Shown here: positions 1 to 8,872 of the stretch, piece by piece
Numbering within the stretch: position 1 is the first letter of the stretch
How the letters are laid out: each line of letters starts with the position of its first letter
DNA from: Candidatus Pelagibacter sp. IMCC9063
GTDB lineage: Bacteria; Pseudomonadota; Alphaproteobacteria; Pelagibacterales; Pelagibacteraceae
DNA length: 64,000 bases
Assembly (NCBI RefSeq): GCF_000195085.1
Contig: NC_015380.1
Span: forward strand, 1,102,001-1,166,000
Reading direction: 5' to 3'
Notes under the pieces: model-generated
What the model saw: the letters and a program-made list of their open reading frames with translations, nothing else
Told to the model about the DNA's origin: nothing
Databases searched by the model: none
Position numbers and translations under genes: made by a program

Positions 1-372
1 CGTAATTTTTTCAAAATCTATTTTCTTTATTTCTGGTACCTGTTCTACGGTAACAGTGAATTCTAAGTTTTTATCCTCGCCCGATGTTTGGACATCAATT
101 TTAGGCTGACTGGCTGGTGTAATGTTTTGTTCTTTGAGTGCTTGAAATGTAGATTCTTGAAGTAACTTTTCTGCCACTTCTCCATAAACTGAAGAGCCAA
201 ATTGTTTTTTTAATAACTCCATGGGAGCTTTACCTGGTCGAAACCCTTTTAAATTAATTGTGTTTTTTAATTCAGATAGTCTCACTTCTATTTTGGCATC
301 TATTTCTTTTTTCTCAACTACGATCTTTAAAGTTGATTGAAGTTTTTTGGACGATGTTACAGTAACTTTCAT
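1..372 (-). CDS. tig: Trigger factor, N-terminal part (runs off the window)
   Basis: The 124 visible residues are the N-terminal ribosome-binding domain of trigger factor, the chaperone and prolyl isomerase that meets nascent chains at the ribosome exit tunnel. The signature loop GFRPGKAP lies at residues 43-50 and is the L23-contact site in known trigger factors. The start ATG reads from base 372 and follows a short leader after the tRNA-Leu gene. The PPIase and C-terminal domains lie beyond the left edge. In alphaproteobacteria a tRNA-Leu gene often precedes tig, which fits here. I see no disruption in the part present. Confidence 0.93.
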   Translation of the reverse strand, partial: MKVTVTSSKKLQSTLKIVVEKKEIDAKIEVRLSELKNTINLKGFRPGKAPMELLKKQFGSSVYGEVAEKLLQESTFQALKEQNITPASQPKIDVQTSGEDKNLEFTVTVEQVPEIKKIDFEKIT

Positions 373-383
373 AATTCCTCATT

Positions 384-467
384 TGGTGCGGAAGAAAGGA
401 CTTGAACCTTCACGAGTTGCCTCACTGGTTTCTAAGACCAGCGCGTCTACCATTCCGCCACTTCCGC
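384..467 (-). tRNA. tRNA-Leu (anticodon UAG)
   Basis: The minus strand gives a full class II tRNA: acceptor GCGGAAG at the 5' end pairs with CTTCCGC before discriminator A, and CCA is encoded. The anticodon stem CTGGT/ACCAG closes the loop CTTAGAA, so the anticodon is TAG (leucine). A long variable arm and the TTCAAGT T-loop are visible, as expected of tRNA-Leu. It lies 11 bases upstream of tig on the same strand. Confidence 0.95.
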
Positions 468-548
468 GATTAATTTCTGGCTATTTATAGTGCTTTTTAA
501 ATATTAATCAATTGAAGATAAATTTGAATTTAATACCTTTTTTTAAAA

Positions 549-644
549 TCAGGAAAAAACAAATGCAACCAATAATACTGAAATAACGAATAAAATTACA
601 AATTTTATTGGGTGTCTAACAATTAGTCTAATAAACTTTTTCAT
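549..644 (-). CDS. Possible 31-residue single-pass membrane peptide
   Basis: An ATG at 644 opens a 31-codon frame ending in TGA. The peptide has a basic N terminus (MKKFIRLIVRHPIKF) followed by about 15 strongly hydrophobic residues rich in V, I, L and F, the layout of a single transmembrane segment with its N terminus inside. It starts 16 bases downstream of the stop of the dehydrogenase gene on the same strand and could be translated from that transcript. I do not recognise a family, and no strong ribosome binding site is visible. AT-rich DNA can give such hydrophobic frames by chance, so this is a candidate only. Confidence 0.4.
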   Translation of the reverse strand: MKKFIRLIVRHPIKFVILFVISVLLVAFVFS

Positions 645-660
645 TTTATATGCTTTTTCT

Positions 661-1427
661 TCATTGTGCTGTCCATGCCCCGTCTAGCGAAATATTTGAT
701 CCAGTAACTTGATCAGCTTCCTGAGAACATAAAAAAAATATCATTGATGCTATATCCTCTTTTCTAACGAATTTTAATGAAGGTTGCTTATCTCTTAACA
801 TTTCTACCCTAGCATCAAGAAATGGAATATTTTTGTTTTTTGCAACTGCTTTAATTTGATCTTGGATTAGTTCCGTAAGGACAAAGCCTGGACATAAAGA
901 GTTACATGTAATTGGATCTTTTGCAGTTTCTAGAGCTGTTACTTTTGTTAATCCAACCAACCCATGCTTAGAAGCTGTGTAAGCAGATTTATTTACCGAG
1001 CCAATTAAGCCGTGGGTAGAAGCTATGTTAACAATTCTGCCCCATTTATTTTTTCTCATAACGGGCAATAGCTCCTTTGTGAATAGAAAAGGAGTTGTAA
1101 GATTAATATCTATCATCTTTCTCCAAACCTTTTCTGGATACTTTTCAATAGGCATCACAAATTGAATTCCCGCACAATTAATCAGCACATCAATTTTTTT
1201 AAATTTTTTAAGAGAACTAGCTATTACTTTTTTAACGTTTTTAGAGCTTGTGAGCTCTGTATTGATAGTTAAAGATCTTTTTGAACTAAATTTTTTTTAA
1301 ATATTTTTGTATTATTGGCCTTAGCTATTCCAGCGGCAATAACGTTGAATCCCTTTTTGTAAAAAAGCTCAATGATAGAAAGCCCTATAACTCCTGTGCC
1401 GCCAGTAACCAGTATCGTTTTTTTCAT
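661..1427 (-). CDS. bdhA: Short-chain dehydrogenase, 3-hydroxybutyrate dehydrogenase-like, with apparent frameshift
   Basis: The product resembles NAD-dependent D-3-hydroxybutyrate dehydrogenase, which interconverts 3-hydroxybutyrate and acetoacetate. The N-terminal part from ATG 1427 carries the dinucleotide motif TGGTGVIG at residues 8-15. The C-terminal part carries NCAGIQF, the serine segment NIASTHG, the catalytic YTASK and the end LDGAWTAQ, all very like BdhA. The two parts lie in different frames: adding one A to the run at 1291-1298 (T8 on the plus strand) joins them into about 255 residues, the usual SDR length. As written, translation from 1427 stops soon after that run. Either the base is a sequencing error or the gene is decayed or slippage-dependent. 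Substrate assignment is by overall similarity. Confidence 0.8.
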
Positions 1428-1618
1428 TATGATTTGTTTATATGCTTTTATGCAGATATTTGCATTTCTTAAGTATATTCAATCAAAAGTTGCTTGCTGG
1501 CATGAACCTTAATTATCAACATTATGCATATCAGGCATGGTATAAAAGCATTCAAAAATATTCTTAAATAGTATTAATTGTTCATTTGTAACTTAAGAAA
1601 TAACAGGAGCTAATAAAA

Positions 1619-3025
1619 ATGACTGCAGAGAATATTTTAAAAACAATTAAAGATAAAGAGATTGAATTTGTAGACTTGAGGTTTACGGACCCTAGAGGGA
1701 AACTTCAACACTTAACTCAAGATGTCAGCACCGTTGATGCTGAATTTTTAAACGATGGAACTTTTTTTGATGGCTCATCTATTGCTGGATGGAAAGCTAT
1801 TAACGATTCTGACATGATTTTAAAACCAGATTTAACAAGATCTTTTGTTGATCCGTTTACTTCTCATAATACCTTAGTTATTTTTTGCGATATTATGGAT
1901 CCTATTAAAAAAGATTACTATGAAAGAGATCCAAGATCGATTGCAAAAAAAGCAGAAGCTTATTTAAAAACGACAGGTATTGGTGATACTATTTATTTTG
2001 GACCTGAACCTGAATATTTTGTCTTTGATGATGTAAAGATTTCTAACTCCATGAATAAAGTTTCTTTTGAAATTGACAGTTCTGAAGGTCCCTACAATTC
2101 AGATAAAAAATATGAAAATGGTAACATGGGTCACAGACCTGGGGTAAAAGGTGGATATTTTCCAGTGCCGCCAGTTGATAGCTGCCAAGACTTAAGAGCT
2201 GAAACTTTAAAAGCAATGAAAGACATGGGTGTGAAAGTAGAAAAGCATCATCATGAAGTTGCGCCTTCTCAGCATGAACTAGGAACTATGTTTGATACAA
2301 TGGTTACTAATGCAGACAATATGCAAATTTATAAATACGCAGCTCATATGGTTGCGCATTCTTTTGGAAAGACTGCAACGTTTATGCCAAAACCAATTAA
2401 GGGAGATAATGGTTCGGGCATGCACTGTCACCAATCTATTTGGAAAGATGGTAAGCCAACATTTGCTGGTGATAAGTATGCAGGTCTATCGCAAGAGTGT
2501 CTTTATTATATTGGTGGAATCATTAAGCATGCTAAAGCTCTTAATGCATTTACCAACGCCACCACGAACAGTTACAAGAGATTAATTCCTGGGTTTGAAG
2601 CTCCGGTTATTCTTGCATACTCTGCAAGAAATAGATCTGCAGGTTGTAGAATACCATTTAGCTCTAGTCCTAAAGGAAAAAGAGTTGAGGTAAGATTCCC
2701 AGATGCTGCTGGAAATCCCTATTTAACTTTTGCCTCTATGTTAATGGCAGGACTTGATGGAATTAAAAATAAGATTGATCCAGGAAAACCTTTTGATAAA
2801 GATTTATATTCTTTAAGTGCTGAAGAGCTTGAAGGTGTACCGCAAGTTTGTGGTTCCTTACGAGAAGCCCTAGAAAGTCTTGACAACGATAGATCCTTTT
2901 TAACTGCGGGCAAGGTGTTTACTGATGATCAAATATCAGCCTACATTGATCTTAAAATGGAAGAGGTTTACAATTTAGAACATGCTCCTCATCCAGTAGA
3001 ATACCAAATGTACTACAGCTCTTAA
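1619..3025 (+). CDS. glnA: Glutamine synthetase type I
   Basis: This 468-residue protein has the usual length of bacterial GSI, which makes glutamine from glutamate, ammonia and ATP in the cytoplasm. Visible signatures are DGSSIAGW near residue 51, the ATP-site segment with GMHCHQSIW near 270, and NRSAGCRIP near 340. The motif DKDLYSL near 395 carries the tyrosine that is adenylylated in the GSI-beta type, so control by GlnE adenylylation is plausible; glnE is not in the window. A ribosome binding site CAGGAGC precedes the ATG. The gene stands alone, ends in a strong terminator, and no glnB/glnK neighbour is seen. Confidence 0.97.
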   Translation: MTAENILKTIKDKEIEFVDLRFTDPRGKLQHLTQDVSTVDAEFLNDGTFFDGSSIAGWKAINDSDMILKPDLTRSFVDPFTSHNTLVIFCDIMDPIKKDYYERDPRSIAKKAEAYLKTTGIGDTIYFGPEPEYFVFDDVKISNSMNKVSFEIDSSEGPYNSDKKYENGNMGHRPGVKGGYFPVPPVDSCQDLRAETLKAMKDMGVKVEKHHHEVAPSQHELGTMFDTMVTNADNMQIYKYAAHMVAHSFGKTATFMPKPIKGDNGSGMHCHQSIWKDGKPTFAGDKYAGLSQECLYYIGGIIKHAKALNAFTNATTNSYKRLIPGFEAPVILAYSARNRSAGCRIPFSSSPKGKRVEVRFPDAAGNPYLTFASMLMAGLDGIKNKIDPGKPFDKDLYSLSAEELEGVPQVCGSLREALESLDNDRSFLTAGKVFTDDQISAYIDLKMEEVYNLEHAPHPVEYQMYYSS

Positions 3026-3044
3026 GCTACGTTTTTAAACAATT

Positions 3045-3077
3045 AAAACCCCGCATGAAAGTGTGGGGTTTTTTTTT
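3045..3077 (+). terminator. Rho-independent terminator after glnA
   Basis: An 11-base stem AAAACCCCGCA pairs with TGTGGGGTTTT across the loop TGAAAG, with one G-U pair, and runs into a tract of nine T. It begins about 20 bases after the glnA stop codon and isolates glnA from parE. Confidence 0.93.
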
Positions 3078-3137
3078 ATTCAGAATCGAATAAAAATTAA
3101 TCTGTATATTTTTATAAATTAATCTAATGATCTTAAC

Positions 3138-5087
3138 GTGGTAACAAAAAAAAATAACTATTCAGCAAAAGATATTGAGGTTTTGGAGGGTCTTGCTCCG
3201 GTAAGAAAAAGGCCAGGAATGTATATTGGTGGTACCGATGAAACAGCTTATCACCACCTAGCAAATGAAATTATAGACAACTGCATGGATGAGGTGGTTG
3301 CAGGGGAGGCTTCCGAAATAACAGTTATATTAAATAAAAATGGCTCGTTAACTGTCATGGATAATGGGCGTGGAATTCCAATTGATAAGCATCCTAAAAA
3401 AAATAAAAGCGCTTTAGAGGTAGTAATGACTACCCTTCACTCTGGGGGGAAATTTAAAGAAGATGGAGTATACACCACATCAGCTGGACTGCATGGAGTG
3501 GGCTTATCGGTAGTCAACGCGCTATCCTCTAAAATGAAAGTGGAAGTTTTTAAAAAGAAAAAAATACACTTTCAGGAATACTCTAGAGGTAAGCCTTTAA
3601 ATAAGCTTGCCCAAAAAGGAACCTACCCTTCTCCGCACGGTACTAGAGTTACTTTTTTACCTGACGATCAAATATTTGGAAAAGATTTAATATTTCTTCC
3701 AATAAAAATTTATGAAACCTGTAGGAATAAAGCTTTTTTATTTAAAGGTGTAAAAATTCACTGGGAGTGTGACAAGAGCCTATTAAGTAGAAAAGAAAAT
3801 ATTCCAAACAAAGATACCCTATTTTATCCGGAAGGATTGGAACAATATTTAAAATCTGAATTATCAAATGCAAAAAAGGTCCACGATAAATTTTGCTCCC
3901 TTAAAGGTGATTTTCAAGACAAAAAAGGGAAAGTAGAACTGGTTATTCAATGGCATGATAATAAAAATAATTTTACCAAGTCTTTTGCAAATACAGTTCC
4001 GACTTCTAATGGTGGAACTCACGAAAGTGGCTTTAGAGGCGGTGTTGCAAAAGCAATCCGAAAATATGCTAAATTAAAAAACAACAAAACAGTAATTAAA
4101 GCCTCTCAAGAAGATATTTTTAGTAACGCTAGTTATATAGTTTCTGTTTTTATAGGTAACCCGGAATTTGAAGGGCAGACTAAAAATAAACTATCTTCTT
4201 CTTTTGTGCTAAAATACTGTGATCAATCAGTCTCCATTCTATTCGAAGATTGGCTTAACAGAAATTCAAAAGCTGCAAAATCTATTTTAACTTTTATTGA
4301 AGAGAAAATTAGAGAGAGAAATCTTTACGAATTAAATAACAATGTTGAAAGGCAAACCTCTTTTAGAAAAATTCGTCTCCCAGGAAAGTTAGCAGACTGT
4401 GCTAGCGACAAAACAGAAGGAACAGAGCTTTTTATTGTAGAAGGTGATTCTGCAGGTGGTTCGGCTAAACAAGCAAGGGACCGCTATACTCAAGCTATAT
4501 TACCTCTAAGAGGAAAAATTCTAAATGTAAAAAATTCTAATACCGCAAAAATTCTTGCAAATAATGAAATTGGCAATTTGCTCCAGGCATTAGGATGCCA
4601 AAGAGGAAATAAATACGTTCGAAAAGATTTACGTTATGAAAAAATTATCATCATGACGGATGCCGATGTGGATGGAGATCACATTTCCACACTTCTGTTA
4701 ACTTTCTTTTTTATTGAAATGCCTGAATTAATTAAGGATGGCAGATTATTTATGGCTGTTCCTCCATTATATAAAATTAGCTCTGGAGCCCAAACTTTTT
4801 ACGTAAGGGACGATAAAGCAAAAGATAAGATTGTTAAAAGTTTTAAAAAGAATGCTAAAATTGAAATTGGTAGATTTAAAGGCTTAGGAGAAATGATGCC
4901 TGCTCAATTAAAAGAAACTACGATGAATAAAGAGACTAGAAATTTAATTAAAGTATCTGTGCCAACAAATAAGATTAAATATAAAGTAACTAGTAAATTG
5001 ATAAATGATCTTATGGGAAAAGATGCAGATTTAAGACTTAAATTTATATCTGAAAATGCCGGTAAAATTTTAAATTTAGATATTTAA
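3138..5087 (+). CDS. parE: DNA topoisomerase IV subunit B
   Basis: The 649-residue product is a type IIA topoisomerase ATPase subunit. The N terminus has the GHKL ATPase signatures EIIDNCMDEVVAG, DNGRGIP and GLHGVG; the TOPRIM part has EGDSAGGSAKQARDR near residue 435 and DADVDGDHI near 515, the Mg-binding residues. The short length, without the long GyrB insert, and the opening VLEGLAPVRKRPGMYIGG match alphaproteobacterial ParE, which decatenates daughter chromosomes with ParC. GyrB is the alternative. The start is taken as GTG at 3138; no strong ribosome binding site is visible. The 3' end overlaps the convergent SMR-like gene by four bases. Confidence 0.92.
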   Translation: MVTKKNNYSAKDIEVLEGLAPVRKRPGMYIGGTDETAYHHLANEIIDNCMDEVVAGEASEITVILNKNGSLTVMDNGRGIPIDKHPKKNKSALEVVMTTLHSGGKFKEDGVYTTSAGLHGVGLSVVNALSSKMKVEVFKKKKIHFQEYSRGKPLNKLAQKGTYPSPHGTRVTFLPDDQIFGKDLIFLPIKIYETCRNKAFLFKGVKIHWECDKSLLSRKENIPNKDTLFYPEGLEQYLKSELSNAKKVHDKFCSLKGDFQDKKGKVELVIQWHDNKNNFTKSFANTVPTSNGGTHESGFRGGVAKAIRKYAKLKNNKTVIKASQEDIFSNASYIVSVFIGNPEFEGQTKNKLSSSFVLKYCDQSVSILFEDWLNRNSKAAKSILTFIEEKIRERNLYELNNNVERQTSFRKIRLPGKLADCASDKTEGTELFIVEGDSAGGSAKQARDRYTQAILPLRGKILNVKNSNTAKILANNEIGNLLQALGCQRGNKYVRKDLRYEKIIIMTDADVDGDHISTLLLTFFFIEMPELIKDGRLFMAVPPLYKISSGAQTFYVRDDKAKDKIVKSFKKNAKIEIGRFKGLGEMMPAQLKETTMNKETRNLIKVSVPTNKIKYKVTSKLINDLMGKDADLRLKFISENAGKILNLDI

Positions 5088-5422
5088 GAACTTATTCTTC
5101 CAAAATAATTTACTAAAATTACGCCAATAATAATAAATAATAATCCTACAATTCCATAAACATTTGGAACTTGATTGTATCTAAACATTCCAAACAAAGT
5201 TACAGCTGCAATTGTAAGCCCTCCATAAGTAGCGTAGGTAAATCCGGCCGGAATAACAGTCATCGCTTTAGAAAGACAATAAATTGCTAGAATAATAAAC
5301 ACGGAACAAAACATAGAAAGCAAAGGCTTCGTGAAACCTTCCGTTAATTTAAGCAGACTGTTGGCCGTACTGCCTAACACAACACCTGAAAATAGAAAAA
5401 AATAGGCAACTGCAAGCTTCAT
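5084..5422 (-). CDS. SMR-like four-helix membrane protein lacking the EmrE glutamate
   Basis: A 112-residue protein with four hydrophobic segments and the small multidrug resistance layout; the stretch LLKLTEGFTKP lines up well with the LMKFSEGFTRL region of EmrE. By that alignment the membrane carboxylate Glu14 of EmrE, needed for proton-coupled export, is Gly17 here, and the conserved Trp63 position is Tyr. The fold is therefore supported but classical proton/drug antiport is not expected. It could be an SMR relative acting as a structural subunit or a transporter with another mechanism. It is convergent with parE and overlaps its stop codon; tRNA-Leu(UAA) lies upstream. Confidence 0.75.
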   Translation of the reverse strand: MKLAVAYFFLFSGVVLGSTANSLLKLTEGFTKPLLSMFCSVFIILAIYCLSKAMTVIPAGFTYATYGGLTIAAVTLFGMFRYNQVPNVYGIVGLLFIIIGVILVNYFGRISS

Positions 5423-5467
5423 AAAAACAGATTACCTTTAATAAAGATTTAAATAAATAGATAATTA

Positions 5468-5552
5468 TGGTGCCCTCGGCCGGACTCGAACCGGCACTCA
5501 CCGAAGTGCAAGGATTTTAAGTCCTTTGTGTCTACCATTCCACCACGAGGGC
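5468..5552 (-). tRNA. tRNA-Leu (anticodon UAA)
   Basis: On the minus strand the acceptor GCCCTCG pairs with CGAGGGC before discriminator A and an encoded CCA. The anticodon stem AAGGA/TCCTT encloses the loop CTTAAAA, giving anticodon TAA. A long variable arm and the T-loop TTCGAGT complete a class II leucine tRNA. It is the second leucine tRNA of the window. Confidence 0.95.
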
Positions 5553-5746
5553 ACATATAGAAACGATTAAATACATCGCATTCCAATTAGCTTTGTTGAG
5601 ATATCAAATTAGTTTTCGAACATCAACAACTTTTGGGGGACAGAATAGAAATGGAATCTGAATCTTTGCTATATCAAGTTAACTTACGTTATCACCTACT
5701 CTTACTTTATTAAGGCTTAGTCAATTCCTCTGAAGAGCTTTATTTT

Positions 5747-6880
5747 TTAAGAACGTTTGCTAGCCTGTTCATTTTCATTATCATTATGCGGCTCGCTTAA
5801 CTCAATATTTTCCTCTTCCCATTTTCTTATTCTTTCTTTTTCTTTCTCATCTTCCTTTTTTTCGATAGCAATAAGCTCTTCTTGTTTTTTATCTTGTTCT
5901 GCGTCGAATTTTTTTTCCCATTCACGTAAATTCATTTCCTCAATCTCTACTCTTCTATGCCACTCCTTGTTCAATTCCTCTTCATCTTTTATTGCCTGGT
6001 CCTCGATCATTTTTAACTCAAGAGCTTTTTGTTTCTCTTGCTCTTTTATATTCTTTTTATTTAAAGACTCTTTTCTATCAATTTCCTCTTCAGCAAGCTG
6101 TTGCAATTTCTTTTTTCTTTCCGCCTCAACTATTAATTTCTCTTCTTCTAATTTTTTTAATCTTTCTACCTCTTTTTCTTTTAGCTCTTGTAGTATCTTT
6201 GCTTGCTTTTCCGACTGTTCATTTAATTTTTGTTCTTGATATTTTAATTTACGAGCCTCGTTTTGTAATAAAAGCTCTTTTTCTCTAAGCATAATCTGCT
6301 GATCTTTATTTCTCTTGGCATTTTCTTCCCTTATTCTACGAGCTTCTTCTCTCGAAAATTCGTCTCGCTCATTTTTTAATCTTAGCTCTTCTTCTAATGC
6401 AAATTGACTCTCGTCTCTTAGGCGCTGGGCCTCCTCATCTTTTAATCTTAACTCTTCATCTTTTTTTATTTTTTCTTTTTCTTCTCTCTTTTTTTTAGCT
6501 TCAATTAATTTTAATTGCTTTTGTTCTTTTACTTTCTGTTCCTCGATTTTTTGTTGCTGTTTTTCAATATTTAGTTTAATTCTTTGATTTTCCAACCTTA
6601 TATCTTCTTGGTCAATTAATTTTTGTTGGTGTGCCCTCTCTTCTTTTAATATTTCTAACTGTATTCTTTCTGCTCTTTTTATTTTTGCATTTTCTATTTC
6701 TTCTAATTTTTTATTTTTTTGCTTTTCTATAAAATTTTCGTAATTATTCACCAGGGTCTGCTTTGTAATTTTTGCTATTTTAGAAATAGTTATTTTTTTT
6801 AAAAAACCCATTGGGTTTTGAGAAATAACTTTACTAGAAATTTTTGAGGTTATTTTCTTTTTTTTTATATTCTTGCCCAT
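5747..6880 (-). CDS. Highly charged, all-helical (single-alpha-helix or coiled-coil) protein of unknown function
   Basis: The 377-residue product consists from about residue 50 to 355 almost wholly of E, K, R, Q, L, I and D in repeating patterns such as RLKDEEAQRLRDE and EKEVERLKKLEEE. No glycine or proline breaks occur in this stretch. This is typical of a long single alpha helix or coiled coil. The first 50 residues are basic (KNIKKKKITSKISSK) and contain NPMGFLKKITISKIAKITKQ; the last 20 are acidic and polar (NDNENEQASKRS). There is no signal peptide and no membrane segment. I do not recognise a family. A scaffold, spacer or nucleoid-associated role is possible but unproven. It is transcribed alone, between a tRNA and the GT9 gene. 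Confidence 0.8.
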   Translation of the reverse strand: MGKNIKKKKITSKISSKVISQNPMGFLKKITISKIAKITKQTLVNNYENFIEKQKNKKLEEIENAKIKRAERIQLEILKEERAHQQKLIDQEDIRLENQRIKLNIEKQQQKIEEQKVKEQKQLKLIEAKKKREEKEKIKKDEELRLKDEEAQRLRDESQFALEEELRLKNERDEFSREEARRIREENAKRNKDQQIMLREKELLLQNEARKLKYQEQKLNEQSEKQAKILQELKEKEVERLKKLEEEKLIVEAERKKKLQQLAEEEIDRKESLNKKNIKEQEKQKALELKMIEDQAIKDEEELNKEWHRRVEIEEMNLREWEKKFDAEQDKKQEELIAIEKKEDEKEKERIRKWEEENIELSEPHNDNENEQASKRS

Positions 6881-6992
6881 AAAGAATATATTTGATCTTA
6901 TTTAGTTTGTTTAATCAATGCAAAAAATGCATATTTTATAAGCATTTTTTTAAATATGTGATATATTTTTTATTAATTTTTAATAAAAATGA

Positions 6993-7137
6993 ACCTCAAA
7001 TATTTTGGAGCAGGGTTACGACAGAATCTCCTTAGCTGTTAACTTAAATTGATGATCCAAGGGATATTAGGGCTGAGACTACCGAGGCTATTAATCACAC
7101 ATGCAAAAATTATAAAGCACACAAGGAAAGACTATAA
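6993..7137 (+). pseudogene. Possible decayed coding remnant
   Basis: The gap upstream of the charged-helix gene contains a stretch that looks coding on the plus strand although no gene fits. One frame reads TSNILEQGYDRISLAVNLN and stops at 7050; the next frame, shifted by one base, continues DDPRDIRAETTEAINHTC and ends at TAA 7135. Removing the single T at 7050 joins them into about 46 residues with normal amino-acid mix, unlike the flanking AT-rich spacer. There is no start codon. I read it as the tail of a lost gene, origin unknown, but it could be chance or a regulatory leader of the opposite-strand gene. Confidence 0.3.
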
Positions 7138-8127
7138 AAGATTTAAAATTTTTTTTGACAGTTTGGCAAAGTTTTCTCTTGGTAGTGATGTTGTTTTTTT
7201 AAAATGCCCAGAGCAACTTTTGTGGATTAAAAGTCCTTCGTTGCCGTCTATAATATCAATAGTTTTTTTTGAGTTGCACGCAGCTAGGTGAGATGGTGCT
7301 CCGTGGCAAGTTAATATTAAACTAGAGCATGAGATTAAATGATTTAAATCATGAATATCTATTTTTCTAAAAAGATAGATTTTAATATCATCATCAATAA
7401 TTTTTTCATAAACAAATTCATTTATTTTATGCGATTCTGAGATCAGTCTGTCAAATAAAGTATTTCTAATTAATCCATCAGAAATCCAAAGGGTATATTT
7501 TTTCTTATTAACAACCTCTTCTATAAAATAAATTAACTCTTCGTAGCTAGGCTCAATATTTTCAAAAGTTTTAATATAATTATCCCAAATCCACTTTTCA
7601 TCAAAATTAAAAAATAAGATTGGATTTTTGCTTACTGGCATTTTGTAATTTAACTTATTTGCTATTCTATCTTTTAACAAATAATCCTCCTCTATAAGAG
7701 TTAACTTTAATAACTTCAAAGCTTCTTTCTGATAAGAAATAATTGATTGATTGTAATCTATGTAAAAAAAATAATTAAAAAAAATAGAAAAAAATTTTTT
7801 AATAAAAAGACTTGGTGAAAAAAGAATTTTCAATTTTGAGTGTATGAAAATTGAAAAATAGATAGATCTTTTTTTTCCATCCAAAGTCATAATTAAATCT
7901 TTTTTAGAAAATAGTTTAATAAATAAAATTATTTTCTGGATAAAGCTTTTGGGATAAAGATAAGCTTTATTAAATAATTGAAGATCTCGAGTGTAACTAT
8001 AATTTTTTTCAGAGCAGACAATGCTAATTATTGAAGAGGGATAATTTCTTTTTAAGCAATTTATTAAAGGAAGATATAACAACAAATCTCCTATTCGATC
8101 TGTCCTAAAGATTAAAATTTCCTTCAT
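7132..8127 (-). CDS. Glycosyltransferase family 9 (heptosyltransferase-like)
   Basis: This 331-residue protein begins with ILIFRTDRIGDLLLYLP, the hallmark N-terminal motif of ADP-heptose:LPS heptosyltransferases (GT9, GT-B fold). The C-terminal half has CHGAPSHLAACNSKKTIDI near residue 285, the nucleotide-sugar site motif normally written as a G-x-S/P-x-H pattern. The family transfers heptose or related sugars to lipopolysaccharide core at the inner membrane. The middle is very rich in K, F and I and diverges from characterised members, so the sugar and acceptor cannot be named. It lies just downstream of the CinA-like gene on the same strand (6-base gap), with no other LPS gene adjacent. Confidence 0.85.
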   Translation of the reverse strand: MKEILIFRTDRIGDLLLYLPLINCLKRNYPSSIISIVCSEKNYSYTRDLQLFNKAYLYPKSFIQKIILFIKLFSKKDLIMTLDGKKRSIYFSIFIHSKLKILFSPSLFIKKFFSIFFNYFFYIDYNQSIISYQKEALKLLKLTLIEEDYLLKDRIANKLNYKMPVSKNPILFFNFDEKWIWDNYIKTFENIEPSYEELIYFIEEVVNKKKYTLWISDGLIRNTLFDRLISESHKINEFVYEKIIDDDIKIYLFRKIDIHDLNHLISCSSLILTCHGAPSHLAACNSKKTIDIIDGNEGLLIHKSCSGHFKKTTSLPRENFAKLSKKILNLL

Positions 8128-8133
8128 TAATGA

Positions 8134-8871
8134 TTATTTAGCACTAAATACATAAATCATTTTTTCAATATCCTTTTTGCATTCTATAATTTTATTTTCA
8201 TTTGTAGATCTCATTACGAGCATAGTTCCGAAGCCACCCTCTTTTGAGTATGGGTAACTACCTATGTCTATATCTGGGTACTTATCTTGGATGTTTGAAA
8301 GCTCAACTGCCATACTACTTTCTCTTACTTTGGCATCACAAGAAACGGAAATAATTTTTTTGCCACTGGTTAAAACCTCCTTTAATTGAGGTAGCATCAG
8401 CTCTACATAGCTCGGAATTCCTGGCAACACAAAAACGTTTTCTACTGAAAAGGCCGGTGCAGATCCTTGCTCATTATATATTAAGGTTGCACCCTCTGGC
8501 ATTCTAGCCATTTTTTTTCTACCTTCATTAAAATCAGAATTCGCATAATACTTTTCAAGAATGACATAAGCTTCTTTATTGTATTCATATTTTTTTCCAA
8601 AAGCCTTTGCTACCGATTCCGAAGTAATATCATCGTGGGTAGGACCTATGCCTCCAGTAGTGAAGACATACTGATATTTCTTTCTCAGTTCGTTTAAAGA
8701 AGAGATAATTACATCTTCTTTATCTGGAATAATCTTTACTTCTTCTACGCTAATACCTAGATCACCTAACCATTTTGCTATAAAGCTAGTATTTTTATCA
8801 ACAGTTCTGCCTGATAATATTTCATTACCTATAATTAGAATGGCTGATGTAAATTCTTTGCTGAAAATCAT
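8134..8871 (-). CDS. CinA-like molybdopterin-binding domain protein
   Basis: The 245-residue protein has the MoaB/MogA-like fold of the CinA N-terminal domain: AILIIGNEILSGRTVDKN at the start, FTTGGIGPTHDDIT near residue 72, and the segment FVLPGIPSYVELM near 150. The C-terminal nicotinamide-nucleotide amidase domain of full-length CinA is absent. Stand-alone proteins of this type are linked to ADP-ribose or nicotinamide nucleotide pyrophosphatase activity in related families; the substrate here is unproven. The only good start is ATG at 8871, one base from the ATG of divergent sfsA at 8873, so both genes must use promoters inside or across one another. Confidence 0.88.
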   Translation of the reverse strand: MIFSKEFTSAILIIGNEILSGRTVDKNTSFIAKWLGDLGISVEEVKIIPDKEDVIISSLNELRKKYQYVFTTGGIGPTHDDITSESVAKAFGKKYEYNKEAYVILEKYYANSDFNEGRKKMARMPEGATLIYNEQGSAPAFSVENVFVLPGIPSYVELMLPQLKEVLTSGKKIISVSCDAKVRESSMAVELSNIQDKYPDIDIGSYPYSKEGGFGTMLVMRSTNENKIIECKKDIEKMIYVFSAK

Positions 8872-8872
8872 T

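Noticed and set aside
1498-1512. TGGCATGAACCTTAA upstream of glnA, resembling a sigma-54 promoter
   Set aside because: The -24 part fits but the -12 part lacks the GC, there is no NtrC-type site, and streamlined marine alphaproteobacteria usually lack sigma-54.
5757-6239. Long serine- and phenylalanine-rich open frame on the plus strand
   Set aside because: It is the antisense shadow of the charged-helix gene; the low-complexity composition follows directly from its Glu/Lys codons.
7049-7291. Plus-strand frame starting MMIQGILGLRLP and crossing the glycosyltransferase 3' end
   Set aside because: It lies in the wrong frame relative to the coding-looking remnant and overlaps the real minus-strand gene.
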